This document shows, piece after piece, positions 1 to 8,880 of a stretch of 64,000 nucleotides of DNA. The stretch comes from Labilithrix sp. (GTDB lineage Bacteria > Myxococcota_A > Polyangia > Polyangiales > Polyangiaceae). A program made the position numbers and the translations under genes. Location: assembly GCA_019637225.1 (NCBI GenBank), contig JAHBWC010000001.1:186001-250000 (forward strand), written 5' to 3'. Each line of letters opens with the position of its first letter. The first letter of the stretch is position 1. The notes below the pieces were generated by a model. The model had not been told where the DNA came from and searched no databases. It saw nothing but the letters and a program-made list of their open reading frames with translations.

Positions 1-2025
1 GGACCGGGCTCGAACACGACGTCGACGTTCCGTAACTGGGATCTCGCGCCGTCGCCGTCGATCGACGTCGGGCTCACGATCGCCCGCGTCCCGCAGGGCG
101 CATACCAGCGGCTCAACTACTTCGACGCGGTCAAGTCGGAGAGCACGTTCGAGCTCTCGTACTACATGAGCGGCGACTGGCCGGACAACCCGTTCTCGCC
201 GACGTCGACGCAGACGCGGATCCCGAACACGAGGGCCCGCCGCCTTCGCGCGACCTTCCAGGTGTATCCGTACAACGACGAGGGCAACGCGATCACGCTC
301 GGCGCGATCAACCTCGACGAGGCGAACCCCACCGGGGCCGTCCGCTCGGCGGTGATGGAGTGGCCCGTCGCGCTGCGGGACGCGATCTTCGGCAAGTGGG
401 GCGCGACCAACTCCCTCGACATGAAGGTCTGCATCGACGCGGACGGATCGAACACCCGCACGAGCCAGGTCACGACCGTGCGTGACGGTCCGACCGGTTA
501 CGAGCTCAACATCATCAACAACAACGGCTGCTTCCGGTACACGAACGCGCTCGTCTTCTCGCGCGACTATACGAAGCGGGTCCTCTTGCCGGAGGTGTCG
601 TCGTCCTCGACGTCGTCGACTTCGTCGACGACCTCGGGCGATTCGAAATCCGCGTCGACCGAGGACTCGGGGCACCAGAAGAGCTGCTCGGACAGCGGCG
701 GGACGCACAAGTGCACGGCGACGACGCGCGGCGGCAACGCCGCCTCCGGCGACACCGGCCGGAGCACCTACGGCGCGACGACGACCACCCAGCGCACCGA
801 GACAGCGACCACCGTCACCGCGGGACCGTCGGGCCAGGGCGAGGTGCTCGGCTACCAGGTGATCGACGTCGACGACGACGACGACAAGCGGACCTTCGAC
901 AAGACGAAGACGAACGTCTACGACGGCACGAAACAGCCGATCAAGATCTCGATCGCCCCGAACTGGGACCTCCTCATCCAGAGTCTCAAGCCGCAGGTGC
1001 CGCCGCCGGGGACGGTGACGAAGGGACGAGCCGGCGGCCGCATCGGCCTCGGGATCGGCCTCGAGAGCAAGGCGCCGGTGTTCGGGCTCGGCTTCGCGAC
1101 GCTCTCCTACGCGGTCGCGGCGTCGATTTCGCTCGAGTTCAATATGAACTGGGTGCCCGCGAGCCCGTATCCGTGCACCAACGGCAGCCGCACGAAGTGC
1201 TTCGCGGCGATCCCGACGGCGATGACGCAGGCGAGCGCGCGAAAGGCTTGCGAAGCGCGCGGCGGGCGCCTCGCCGAGATGCTGACCGACAGCGATCGCA
1301 CCGGGATCCTGGGGGTGGCGTCTGCCGCGCAGAACTACTGGACCGGCGGCCAGCTCAACTACTCGTTCAGCGACGTCACGTGCGCGCGGAACCCGTCGTC
1401 GCAAGCTTGCAAGAACGCGAGTACGACGAAGTTCGCCTGGCTCGCCTCGAACAAGGAGTTCGGATCGCTCGCCGGCACCGCCGGCAACGCGGTCCTGAAC
1501 GCCAGCTCGAAGATCCCTCCTGCCGAGAACGGGCTCACGACCAACGTGCCGATCGACTCCGGCGTCGTCCTTCACGGCGCGACGCGGGCGGCGACCACGC
1601 AGCCGCAGGCCTCGGCGTTCGCGCCGATCTGCGAGTACACCGGCGCGGCGAAGACGGAGTACGAAGAGTGGACGGTGGGGCTCGCCGTCGGCGCCGCGGC
1701 CGGCGCGACGCTCGGCTTCTGCACGCCGAGCGCGGAGATCGGCATCTGCCTCCAAGGCACGCTCAACTTCGTCGACGTCTCGATCGAGCCGCAGTTCGGC
1801 CATCGCGCGTGGACGCTATACGACGGCTCCGGCCGCCGCTTCCAGCGATACGGCTCCACGTTCGTCGACACGCCGTTCAGCCTCGCGATCATGTCCGGGC
1901 AAGTCGCGATCGTCGCCAACTTCCTCTTCTTCTCGACGTCCTGGACGCTGTCTCAATACAACGGCATCAAGCTCCTCGGCCGATCTCTCGGGCGCACCGA
2001 CGACACCTTCATGGAGGCGTTCTGA
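1..2025 (+). CDS. Large exported protein with C-type-lectin-like region, 5' end outside window
   Basis: The reading frame is open from base 1, so the ATG at 166 is probably internal and the true start lies upstream. The visible 674 residues have a Ser/Thr-rich linker at about 200-270, which looks like an extracellular spacer. A region at about 390-547 resembles a C-type lectin fold: Cys, then 'ARKACEARGGRLAEM', 'NYWTGGQ', 'FAWL' and a closing 'ICEY'. The C-terminal 120 residues are Gly/Ala and aromatic rich and are not assigned. The stop codon overlaps the next start (TGATG), so the gene is co-translated with the HEAT-repeat gene. Family knowledge suggests carbohydrate or protein binding at the surface; no enzyme motif is visible. 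The lectin call is a fold-level guess; the coding call is firm. Confidence 0.8.
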   Translation, partial: GPGSNTTSTFRNWDLAPSPSIDVGLTIARVPQGAYQRLNYFDAVKSESTFELSYYMSGDWPDNPFSPTSTQTRIPNTRARRLRATFQVYPYNDEGNAITLGAINLDEANPTGAVRSAVMEWPVALRDAIFGKWGATNSLDMKVCIDADGSNTRTSQVTTVRDGPTGYELNIINNNGCFRYTNALVFSRDYTKRVLLPEVSSSSTSSTSSTTSGDSKSASTEDSGHQKSCSDSGGTHKCTATTRGGNAASGDTGRSTYGATTTTQRTETATTVTAGPSGQGEVLGYQVIDVDDDDDKRTFDKTKTNVYDGTKQPIKISIAPNWDLLIQSLKPQVPPPGTVTKGRAGGRIGLGIGLESKAPVFGLGFATLSYAVAASISLEFNMNWVPASPYPCTNGSRTKCFAAIPTAMTQASARKACEARGGRLAEMLTDSDRTGILGVASAAQNYWTGGQLNYSFSDVTCARNPSSQACKNASTTKFAWLASNKEFGSLAGTAGNAVLNASSKIPPAENGLTTNVPIDSGVVLHGATRAATTQPQASAFAPICEYTGAAKTEYEEWTVGLAVGAAAGATLGFCTPSAEIGICLQGTLNFVDVSIEPQFGHRAWTLYDGSGRRFQRYGSTFVDTPFSLAIMSGQVAIVANFLFFSTSWTLSQYNGIKLLGRSLGRTDDTFMEAF

Positions 2026-3974
2026 TGAAGCCGCGCAACCTTGCCATCGCCGCGTCCGCCGCGGGTCTCGGGGTCGCCGGATTCTTCTCGCTCCGAACGC
2101 CGGCCGAGGCGCCGGTACCGCCGGTCCCGCCGTCGTCGATCGCCGCCCAGGCGCCCTCGCCATCCACGATCGCGGAGGCGCCGATCGAGCGGGAGCCGGG
2201 CTGCAGGTTCGACCGAGGCGCGACGCTCGGCTACGAGCTCGTCGGCACGATGTCGATGAAGCTCGACGAGGCGAAGGGCAGGGCCGATCAGCCGCCGTCG
2301 CTCGTGCGCACGGTCCGCGTCGTCCTCGATCTCGAGGCGCTCGGCGGCGAGGTGCTGCTCGCGCACTATCGCGAGGTCGACTCGACGCTCACGGCGGAGC
2401 AAGGCGATCTCGGCGCGCCGTTCCTCCTCCGCGTCGACGCACGCTGCCAGATCGCGGGCTTCGCGGCCCTCGACTCGACGAACGTGCGCGAGGCCCGCGC
2501 CCAGCAGGCGATGGCCCACAACCTCGTATGGAGCTGGCCGAAGGGCACCGAGACGCGCGACGGCGCGAACGACTACGGCGAGTTTCGCGCGACCTACAAG
2601 GATGTGAGCGGAGCAAGGCCGCGCGTCCAGCGCACGATCGACGCCTATCGGCGCGTCTGGTCCGACGATTGGGACGCGAACGGCTTCGTCGACGAGGCGA
2701 CGCCGGCGCTTCACAAGGAGAGGAAGCCCCTCGCGAGCGCGATGACGATCGAGCCGGGCGCCGGGCCCTGGTTCGCATCGCTCGACGGCAGCGAGCGTCT
2801 TCGTATCGGCGGCGCCGAGGTCACCGGCACGATTCGCGCGGCGAGCGTGCCACCCGGCGATCTCGGGGCTTTCCCCCACGCGGAGACGCGCTACGTGTGG
2901 CGCGATTTTCTCCATCGGCGAGCGAAGCCGACGATCGCAGCGCCGCTCTCGGCGCACGATCAGAAGGAGATCGCCGAGGTCCGGACGCTCCCGCTGGCGG
3001 TCGCGATGGACCGGTACCGCGCGCGGATGGACGCAGGCGAAGGCATCGCGGAGGCATGGACCCACCTCAAGAACTACTTCGTGGCGCGCCCCGAAGCGGC
3101 GACCGAGGTGGCCCTCCAGGTCCGCGCGCAGAAGCTCCCCGAAGACGGAGCGCCCGGCGTGTTCATCGCGCTCGGCAAGACGCCCACGCCCGAGGCGCTC
3201 GGCGCGCTCATGGCCATCAAGGGTGACGCCGGCGCGCAGGCGATCGATCGTTCGCGCGCCGCGTTCGCGCTCGTCGCCCGTGAGGATGTCGGCGTCGAGC
3301 TCGCGCAGGCGCTCCACGCGGATTCTCGCGGCATCGCGACGGGGTCTTCGCGCGCCGTCCGGCTCTACGCAAGGCACGCCGCGCTCGCGCTCGGCATGAT
3401 GGGCAGCCTCAGGGCCGAAGACGCGGCGATCGTGGCGGAGGCACGCTCGGCGGTGAACGACATCCTCGCGAACGGCCGTTCGGCGACGACGCTCCGCCCC
3501 GGGTTTGGCGCGATCGCGAACCTCGGCGATCCCTCGCTCCTCGCGAAGGTCACGCCGTACACGCGGCACGCCGACGCCGACGTTCGACGCGCCGCGACGA
3601 TCGCGATCCGTCGGATGCCGCCGAGCGCGACGATCTCCCTCTCGACCGACTGGCTCGTCGTCGAGACCGATCCCGACGTGCGCCGCGACCTCTGGCAGAC
3701 GATCCGGCTCCAGCACCTCGACGCGCGGCAGGTCGTCGATCGCGCGCTCGTCACGAACGCGATCGTCGAGCTCGAGAAGCAGCCGAGCGCGCTGACGCGT
3801 CAGTCGCTCGTCCACATCCTCGGCGAGGCGAAGGATCGGTTCCCCGAGGCCAAAGGAGCGCTCCTCGCGGCCGTCCCACGCGAGCTCGAGGTGCCGAAGG
3901 AGGGCATCTTCGAGCTCTTGCTCCAGTACCTGAGCCACGACGACGTCGCTCCGCTGATGGGAGACGCGCGATGA
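2025..3974 (+). CDS. Exported HEAT-repeat protein, possible lipid-transfer-like architecture
   Basis: A 649-aa protein begins at an ATG that overlaps the previous stop (TGATG). The N-terminus (MKPRNLAIAASAAGLGVAGFF) is a signal peptide or anchor, followed by a Pro-rich stretch. Residues about 60-300 look beta-rich. Residues about 320-640 are alpha-helical repeats of HEAT type, for example 'PYTRHADADVRRAATIAIRR'. A beta-sheet domain followed by a helical HEAT superhelix is the layout of vitellogenin-N/large lipid transfer proteins, but I see no diagnostic motif and offer this only as a structural hypothesis. The gene ends with an ATGA overlap with the propeller lipoprotein. All three genes are probably one operon making a surface complex. 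Confidence 0.85.
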   Translation: MKPRNLAIAASAAGLGVAGFFSLRTPAEAPVPPVPPSSIAAQAPSPSTIAEAPIEREPGCRFDRGATLGYELVGTMSMKLDEAKGRADQPPSLVRTVRVVLDLEALGGEVLLAHYREVDSTLTAEQGDLGAPFLLRVDARCQIAGFAALDSTNVREARAQQAMAHNLVWSWPKGTETRDGANDYGEFRATYKDVSGARPRVQRTIDAYRRVWSDDWDANGFVDEATPALHKERKPLASAMTIEPGAGPWFASLDGSERLRIGGAEVTGTIRAASVPPGDLGAFPHAETRYVWRDFLHRRAKPTIAAPLSAHDQKEIAEVRTLPLAVAMDRYRARMDAGEGIAEAWTHLKNYFVARPEAATEVALQVRAQKLPEDGAPGVFIALGKTPTPEALGALMAIKGDAGAQAIDRSRAAFALVAREDVGVELAQALHADSRGIATGSSRAVRLYARHAALALGMMGSLRAEDAAIVAEARSAVNDILANGRSATTLRPGFGAIANLGDPSLLAKVTPYTRHADADVRRAATIAIRRMPPSATISLSTDWLVVETDPDVRRDLWQTIRLQHLDARQVVDRALVTNAIVELEKQPSALTRQSLVHILGEAKDRFPEAKGALLAAVPRELEVPKEGIFELLLQYLSHDDVAPLMGDAR

Positions 3975-5587
3975 GGCGCGTCGGCGTCGCGGCGGCGGCG
4001 CTCCTCCTCGGCATCTTCATCGGCTGCTCGAGCAGCGACGACGACTCGCCCGGTCTCGATCTGCCCGACGACGACGCCGAGGGTCAGTACAAGGGACCGG
4101 CGAAGGGCGACACCCTGCCTGCGTCCGAAGGTGGGGCGTCGTTCGTCCCGTCCTTGGGGCTCGACAGCGGCATCGTCCCCGGCGACGCGGATCCGCCGTG
4201 CTGTGAGACGACCTTCGGCCTCGAGGACGCGACGAACGACGAGACGACGGCGGTCCTGCGCGGCAGCTTCGGGCCGCTCGTCGGAGACGGCGTGCCGCTC
4301 ACGTACGCCAACGGCCGCTGGAGCGCGAAGGCCTGCGTCCCGATCGGCGCGTACATCGAGTACTGGTTTCACTTCGGCCAGGTCCACGAGAACCAGGACG
4401 AAGGCTCGGGGCCGCTCGTCGACGACGACCGTCACGATCCGCAGCTCCCCAAGGCCAGCGACGGCAAGGGCGGCTTCGTGAACACGGTCCAGCTCGCGAG
4501 CTGCGTCGCGCCGCCCGACGGCGGGCCGGCGGACGCCGGTCCGACGAGCAGCGACGGCATTCGGAACGGAACCGAGAGCGACGTCGATTGCGGCGGCGGC
4601 GCGCCGACGAACGCCGAGCGCTGCGCCGTCGGGATGAAGTGCAGCGTCATCGGGGATTGCGCGAGCGGCGTCTGCACGGCGCAAGGCTTCTGCAGTCACG
4701 CGGGTCGGCTCTACGCGACGATGCACGGAGCGAACGCGTTTCGAGGCTTCGCTTCGGCGAGCACCCTCGACGGCACGGCCGTGAGCGCGACGTCGGCGAC
4801 GGTCGCGTCCGCCGGCGGCATCGCGATCGATACCGGCCGCGACGCGCTCTATGTCGCCTCGAACACCGACGACAAGGTGTACGTCTATTCCCCGGCTTCG
4901 ACGTCGAGCGGCCCTCCCGCGCGGGCGTTCGCCGTGCCGCAGACCCCGTGGGGCGTCGCCGTCGACGGAGTCGGCGACCGCCTGTTCCTCACGGCCTTCA
5001 CGAACGTCATCGCGATCTACGACTCCGCGAGCACCCTCGACGGCGCGGGGACGATGCCCTCGCGGCAGATCACGGCCACGGGCCTGGGCACCGAGCCCTA
5101 CGGCCTCGTCTACGACAGGCCGCGCGATCGGCTGTTCGTGTCGTTCCGCGGCGCGAACAAGATCGCGGTGTTCGACGCCGCGTCCACCAAGAACGGGACG
5201 TACGCCGCCACCGTCGCGCGCGAGATCACCCACTCGACGCTGCAAGGCCCTTCGCAGCTCGCCTACGACGCGCGCCGCGACGAGCTCTACGTCGCGAACA
5301 GCGCCGGGACGGCCGTCACCGGCCAGGTCACCGTCATCGGCTCGGCGAGCACCGCCGCCGGCCAGACGGCGCCCTCGCGCACGATCGTCACGACCGGCTA
5401 CGACACCGTGTCCGGCATCGCGCTCGACGCGACCCGCGACGAGCTCTACATCACGACGCTCTCGCACATGCGTGTGCCCGTGTTCGCGGCGGCGTCGACG
5501 CTCAACGGGGCCGTCGCCACGTCGCGTCAGGTGAACGGCTTCTCGGACTACGCGACGGGGCTCGCCCTCGACCTGACACGCGACTGA
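3971..5587 (+). CDS. Beta-propeller lipoprotein with Cys-rich DCGG module
   Basis: A 538-aa lipoprotein; the signal sequence ends in 'GIFIGC' with the lipid-accepting Cys at 19. Residues 20-190 form an Asp-rich region of unknown function. Residues about 195-242 carry a Cys-rich module beginning 'DGIRNGTESDVDCGG', found widely in myxobacterial secreted proteins. From about 245 to the end run blades of a propeller, each with a 'YDSASTLDG'-like or 'GIALDATRDELYI'-like segment (YVTN/NHL/SMP-30 style). The start overlaps the previous stop as ATGA. No catalytic residues are visible, so a scaffold or adhesion role is the safest reading. The next gene downstream is convergent. Confidence 0.85.
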   Translation: MRRVGVAAAALLLGIFIGCSSSDDDSPGLDLPDDDAEGQYKGPAKGDTLPASEGGASFVPSLGLDSGIVPGDADPPCCETTFGLEDATNDETTAVLRGSFGPLVGDGVPLTYANGRWSAKACVPIGAYIEYWFHFGQVHENQDEGSGPLVDDDRHDPQLPKASDGKGGFVNTVQLASCVAPPDGGPADAGPTSSDGIRNGTESDVDCGGGAPTNAERCAVGMKCSVIGDCASGVCTAQGFCSHAGRLYATMHGANAFRGFASASTLDGTAVSATSATVASAGGIAIDTGRDALYVASNTDDKVYVYSPASTSSGPPARAFAVPQTPWGVAVDGVGDRLFLTAFTNVIAIYDSASTLDGAGTMPSRQITATGLGTEPYGLVYDRPRDRLFVSFRGANKIAVFDAASTKNGTYAATVAREITHSTLQGPSQLAYDARRDELYVANSAGTAVTGQVTVIGSASTAAGQTAPSRTIVTTGYDTVSGIALDATRDELYITTLSHMRVPVFAAASTLNGAVATSRQVNGFSDYATGLALDLTRD

Positions 5588-5637
5588 CGGCGGTCCTCGG
5601 GAGGGGGTTCGCCGTATCGAGCGAGTGTCGTGGCGCG

Positions 5638-6198
5638 TCAACCGCCTCGGAGCTCGTCGTTGAGGCGCCGTCGGGCGGCGCTGAGACGCGACCAGACCGT
5701 GCCCTCAGGCACTCCGAGGACGTTGGCAATCTCCCGGTGCGAGAGGCCGTCGATGGCGAAGAGCGAGAGCACCGCGCGGTGTTCGATGGAGAGCCGGTCC
5801 ATCGCTGCCGCTGCCCGGCGAGCCTCGTCGCGGAGCTGAATCTCGTCCTCGGTACTCGGCGCGCGGAGGTGTTCCGCGAGGGGCTCGAACGTTCGCCGCT
5901 TCGATCGAGCCGCGATCGCGGCTCGAAGGGCGATGCGGTAGATCCAGGTCGAGAGGCGCGAGTCGCCGCGGAACAGCGGCAGTGCGCGGTGCACCGAGAG
6001 GAAGACCTGCTGGACGACGTCCTCCGCCTCGCTGGCATCGCCGATGACATGCACGCAGAGCTTGAGCACGGGGAGGCGATAGAGGCGGAAGATCTCGGCG
6101 AACGCTTCATCGCGCGCCGCCTCGGCGGTCCGGGCACGCTCGACGAGCGCGGCCTCTCGGGCCTCGTCGAGCGTGGGAAGCGAGCGTGGTGTCGTCAC
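5638..6198 (-). CDS. ECF RNA polymerase sigma factor
   Basis: A 186-aa sigma-70 family protein of ECF size. Region 2 is visible around 'EIFRLYRLPVLKLCVHVIG' through 'EAEDVVQQVFLSVHRAL' and 'LSTWIYRIALRAA'. Region 4 is the helix-turn-helix 'LSHREIANVLGVPEGTVWSRL'. The frame is open further upstream, but the GTG at 6198 gives a GTGA overlap with the stop of the anti-sigma gene and begins where sequence conservation starts, so I chose it. It would direct RNA polymerase to a dedicated stress or envelope regulon. It is unusual that the anti-sigma gene comes first; translational coupling then makes sigma synthesis depend on anti-sigma translation. Confidence 0.9.
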   Translation of the reverse strand: MTTPRSLPTLDEAREAALVERARTAEAARDEAFAEIFRLYRLPVLKLCVHVIGDASEAEDVVQQVFLSVHRALPLFRGDSRLSTWIYRIALRAAIAARSKRRTFEPLAEHLRAPSTEDEIQLRDEARRAAAAMDRLSIEHRAVLSLFAIDGLSHREIANVLGVPEGTVWSRLSAARRRLNDELRGG

Positions 6199-6878
6199 CG
6201 CTGTACCCGATTGAGCATCTCGAGCTCGCGCCTGAGCGCCGGCAGCCCGACGAAGAGTCGCTCCACCCAGACGGCGGAAGCGATCGCCGCGAGCACGAGA
6301 TAGACGATCCGACCGCGGACCGTCAGGTCGGGCATCGCGAGCGCGAGGACGAGGAGTACGGCGATCACGGCCAGGGCGACCCAGCGGAGGATCGTCGAAC
6401 GGCGGATCTGCCGTGCAAGCTCCTCGCGGTGCGCCTGGAAGAACTCGTGGCGCTCGGCGGGCCGTGCGAGCTTTCGGTTGCGGACGATGTCGGCTCCGAT
6501 TCGGAGCCCGATGACGGTCCCCACGATCGCGGTGAGGCCAAGCGCGTCGTCGACGCGGGCTCCGGGCCTGCTGAGCCCCCACATCGAGAGTGCGACCGCG
6601 ACCGGACCAATCCCCGAGAGGATGAGCGTCCGGCGCAGGCGCGCTCGTCCCGCTCCCCGCAGTCGCGCCTCGATCTTGGTCCAGTCGACGTCGGACGTGG
6701 CGGCGTTGGCGATCGCGGCAAGCCCGCGCCGCGCTCGCTCGGAGGTCTCCGAGTAGACACGGCACCGATCGCAGGTCGTCAGGTGGGTGGCGAGCTCGGC
6801 GCGTTCCTCCGCGGACGCGGCCTGGTAGCGCTCACGCTCGATCGTGATCTCGAACGACTCGCAGGTTGCCATCGGCAT
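6195..6878 (-). CDS. Membrane anti-sigma factor with zinc-finger N-terminus
   Basis: A 227-aa protein with an N-terminal zf-HC2 type motif H-x3-C-x2-C ('LATHLTTCDRCRVY', about residues 32-42), the usual sigma-binding domain of ZAS anti-sigma factors. Four hydrophobic segments follow (starting near 86, 110, 168 and 190). The long Arg/Glu-rich stretch between the second and third is probably cytoplasmic. It should hold the ECF sigma factor at the membrane until a signal releases it. The ATG at 6878 has a weak AAAGAG-like site upstream; MATC at 6872 is an alternative start. The next gene, the sigma factor, starts within its stop codon (GTGA). Confidence 0.85.
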   Translation of the reverse strand: MPMATCESFEITIERERYQAASAEERAELATHLTTCDRCRVYSETSERARRGLAAIANAATSDVDWTKIEARLRGAGRARLRRTLILSGIGPVAVALSMWGLSRPGARVDDALGLTAIVGTVIGLRIGADIVRNRKLARPAERHEFFQAHREELARQIRRSTILRWVALAVIAVLLVLALAMPDLTVRGRIVYLVLAAIASAVWVERLFVGLPALRRELEMLNRVQR

Positions 6879-7114
6879 CTTCGCTCTTTCTGTTGTCCTG
6901 CCTCATTGGAGCGGAGCGCCCGACAGATCCTTCACCGGGATCCTCGCGGAGCGGTCGATTTTCGTCCGCCGACCCGACAGGCCGTGCGTGAGCGCGCGCA
7001 ATGGAGCCGCAAGGGGCGCTCGAGCCGGAGGGCGCCCGCGGCGGTCGTCCCCGTCCAGACCGCGCATGGCGCCACCGAGGTCGGCCGAGACGCGCATCGT
7101 GGTACGAAGGGGAC

Positions 7115-7504
7115 GTGCGCGCCTTCAGCATCAGCCTCGGGGTCCTCACGATGCTTGCGTGTGCTCGACCGCGCACGGAAGCGAAACACCACGAACCCCC
7201 GATTCGCGTCAGCGCGACCGACGAGCAGCACGCAACCCTCGCTCCGAATCGCTCCTGGGACTGTCGCCTGCCGGAGGCCGCGCATTCCATGGACTATGAC
7301 CGCGTCTCTGTCGTCATCGAAGTGCACGTCGGGGCAGACGGAAGGCCCGAAAGAGTCGATGTCTTGCAGGACCCTGGCTACGGCTTCGGTGAAGCGGCGA
7401 AAGACTGCGCGATGAAAATGCGTTACGTCCCGGCGCGGGGGAGTGACGGGGAGCCGATTCGATCGAGCACGGGGCCTTTCAAGGTTCGCTACTTCGAACG
7501 CTGA
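7115..7504 (+). CDS. Small exported TonB-C-terminal-like protein
   Basis: A 129-aa protein from a GTG start; upstream 'GAAGGGG' is a plausible but close ribosome site. The N-terminus (MRAFSISLGVLTMLACARP) is a signal peptide ending in a Cys that may be lipidated, although the lipobox is imperfect. The C-terminal half matches the TonB C-terminal fold: 'VVIEVHVGADGRPERV', then 'YGFGEAAKDCAMKMRYVPA' and 'FKVRYF'. Stand-alone TonB-C domains of this kind are common in delta-proteobacteria and their partners are mostly unknown. ATG 7151 is a possible shorter start but would remove the signal peptide. Confidence 0.75.
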   Translation: MRAFSISLGVLTMLACARPRTEAKHHEPPIRVSATDEQHATLAPNRSWDCRLPEAAHSMDYDRVSVVIEVHVGADGRPERVDVLQDPGYGFGEAAKDCAMKMRYVPARGSDGEPIRSSTGPFKVRYFER

Positions 7505-7721
7505 CTCGCGCCTCTTCGGCGCAGGCGCCTGCCCGGCGCGGACATGGAGCTGCGCGCGGGCGGCCGTGAGCGATGGGGCGCCGCGCTCGAGAATGTCGAA
7601 GGCCGCCGCCTCTGCGCCGAGGTCCTCGAATGCGCCAGCGGCGCGGAGCGTGGGCAGCGTCACGACCAAGGTGCTCCATGACGACCAGCCGCCGATCACG
7701 TCGACGAACGAGCTATGCTCC

Positions 7722-7985
7722 ATGTCGATGGGCAAAGGCGGATCGATGCGCGCGAACCTTCAAGCGACGCGCACGCAGATCAACAACGCGAGAACGTCCG
7801 CGCAGACGCGGGCGTTCAAGGCGCGTCAGATCGCGAAGCAGAAGCGAGATGCCGAGGAGCGCAAGCTCCGCGCAGCGCAGGCAGCCGCAAGCGAAGCAAA
7901 GGCAGCGACGAGGGAGAGCGAAGCGCCTCCGGAGAGCGCGGACGAGCAGGCAAAGCCGAGCCCTCCCACCGAACAGAAGGGCTGA
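7722..7985 (+). CDS. Small Ala/Lys/Gln-rich hypothetical protein
   Basis: An 87-aa ORF (MSMGKGGSMRANLQATRTQ...). The sequence is almost entirely helix-forming: Ala, Lys, Arg, Glu and Gln, with a stretch 'AKQKRDAEERKLRAAQAAA' that should form a single charged helix or short coiled coil, and a Pro/Ser/Glu tail. No homologous family is recognised. The frame extends upstream, but the upstream part has atypical composition, so I start at the ATG cluster at 7722/7728. It could be a nucleic-acid-binding or coiled-coil microprotein. The coding call is moderate because no strong ribosome site is seen. Confidence 0.45.
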   Translation: MSMGKGGSMRANLQATRTQINNARTSAQTRAFKARQIAKQKRDAEERKLRAAQAAASEAKAATRESEAPPESADEQAKPSPPTEQKG

Positions 7986-8055
7986 GCCGTGACGCTACCG
8001 GATCGCGCGAGCGTGGACGTGTCGTCGCCGTGCGCCTAGGGACGACGGCCGAGCG

Positions 8056-8652
8056 TCAGTCCTGGACGCAGCTCGGCGCCTTGCAATCGTTGGTGCACGT
8101 CGAGCCTGTGCTGCACGAGGTCGAGCAGCTCGCGGAGCACTGGCGAAGGTTGCAGGTGTACCCGCGGCTACAGGTCAATGAGCAGCCGTTTCCCGGGCAG
8201 TTCAGCGTGACGGTCGCCGCGTTGCTCGTCGCGTTGCAGTTTCCGAGCGGGCAGTCGAGCGTGCATTCTGCCCCGCTGCTGCATTGGAACGTGCAGCCAC
8301 CCTCGATGCAGGTGAAATGGCACTTCGTGCCGGAGCTGCATGCCATGGTGCACTGACCGCCGCTGCACGTTCGGTCGCAGTCGTATCCGTCGGTGCAAGA
8401 ACAGCCCGCGCCGCTGCAGGTGCCGGGGCCGATGATGGCGTCGCGGCTAGCGTCCGCGGGGGCGGGCCCGTCCCCGTCGCTGGAGGAACCGTCGACGCTC
8501 CCGCCGCTGCTGCCGCTGCTGCCGGACGCGCCCGACGAGCCGGACGAGCCACCGTCGTCCGCGCCGTTGTCGCCGTCGAGCCCATCGAGGTTCGTGAACA
8601 GCGAACAGCTCGCGATGAAAATGACGAAGAGTCCGACGAAGGGCGCGCGCAC
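8056..8652 (-). CDS. Cys-rich repeat lipoprotein
   Basis: A 198-aa lipoprotein (MRAPFVGLFVIFIASC, Cys at 16). Residues about 20-75 are a low-complexity Gly/Ser/Asp linker. Residues 76-198 contain a dense, regular Cys pattern; two clear tandem units follow C-x3-C-x5-C-x3-C-x4 with a 19-residue period ('CTMACSSGTKC...', 'CTFQCSSGAEC...'). This suggests a disulfide-stapled, beta-helix-like rod exposed outside the cell. Similar lipoproteins are frequent in myxobacteria but have no assigned role. It is convergent with the small gene ending at 7985. Confidence 0.8.
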   Translation of the reverse strand: MRAPFVGLFVIFIASCSLFTNLDGLDGDNGADDGGSSGSSGASGSSGSSGGSVDGSSSDGDGPAPADASRDAIIGPGTCSGAGCSCTDGYDCDRTCSGGQCTMACSSGTKCHFTCIEGGCTFQCSSGAECTLDCPLGNCNATSNAATVTLNCPGNGCSLTCSRGYTCNLRQCSASCSTSCSTGSTCTNDCKAPSCVQD

Positions 8653-8880
8653 GAGATCACTCTACCATCCAGGCGCTCCTGAACGCCCGTTCGGCGCACG
8701 GGGCCTCGTGTTCCCGCTCCTCTCGCGCCGCCCGGGGGCCGGGAGGGAGCCTTTTGGCTACCTCGAAATTCAGACGAGCCCGGGCGTAGCGTGGATGACC
8801 ATGCGCTCAGGGTGAAGGTCGACGGCCCGTTGCTCGTGGCTACCGCGAGCCCCGAGAGCTTCTCGGACGTCCGCCTCGTC

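Noticed and set aside
6932..7735. A natural-looking minus-strand frame starting MPIDMEHSSFVDV
   Set aside because: It would run antisense through the TonB-C-like gene at 7115-7504, which has a recognisable fold; no independent support.
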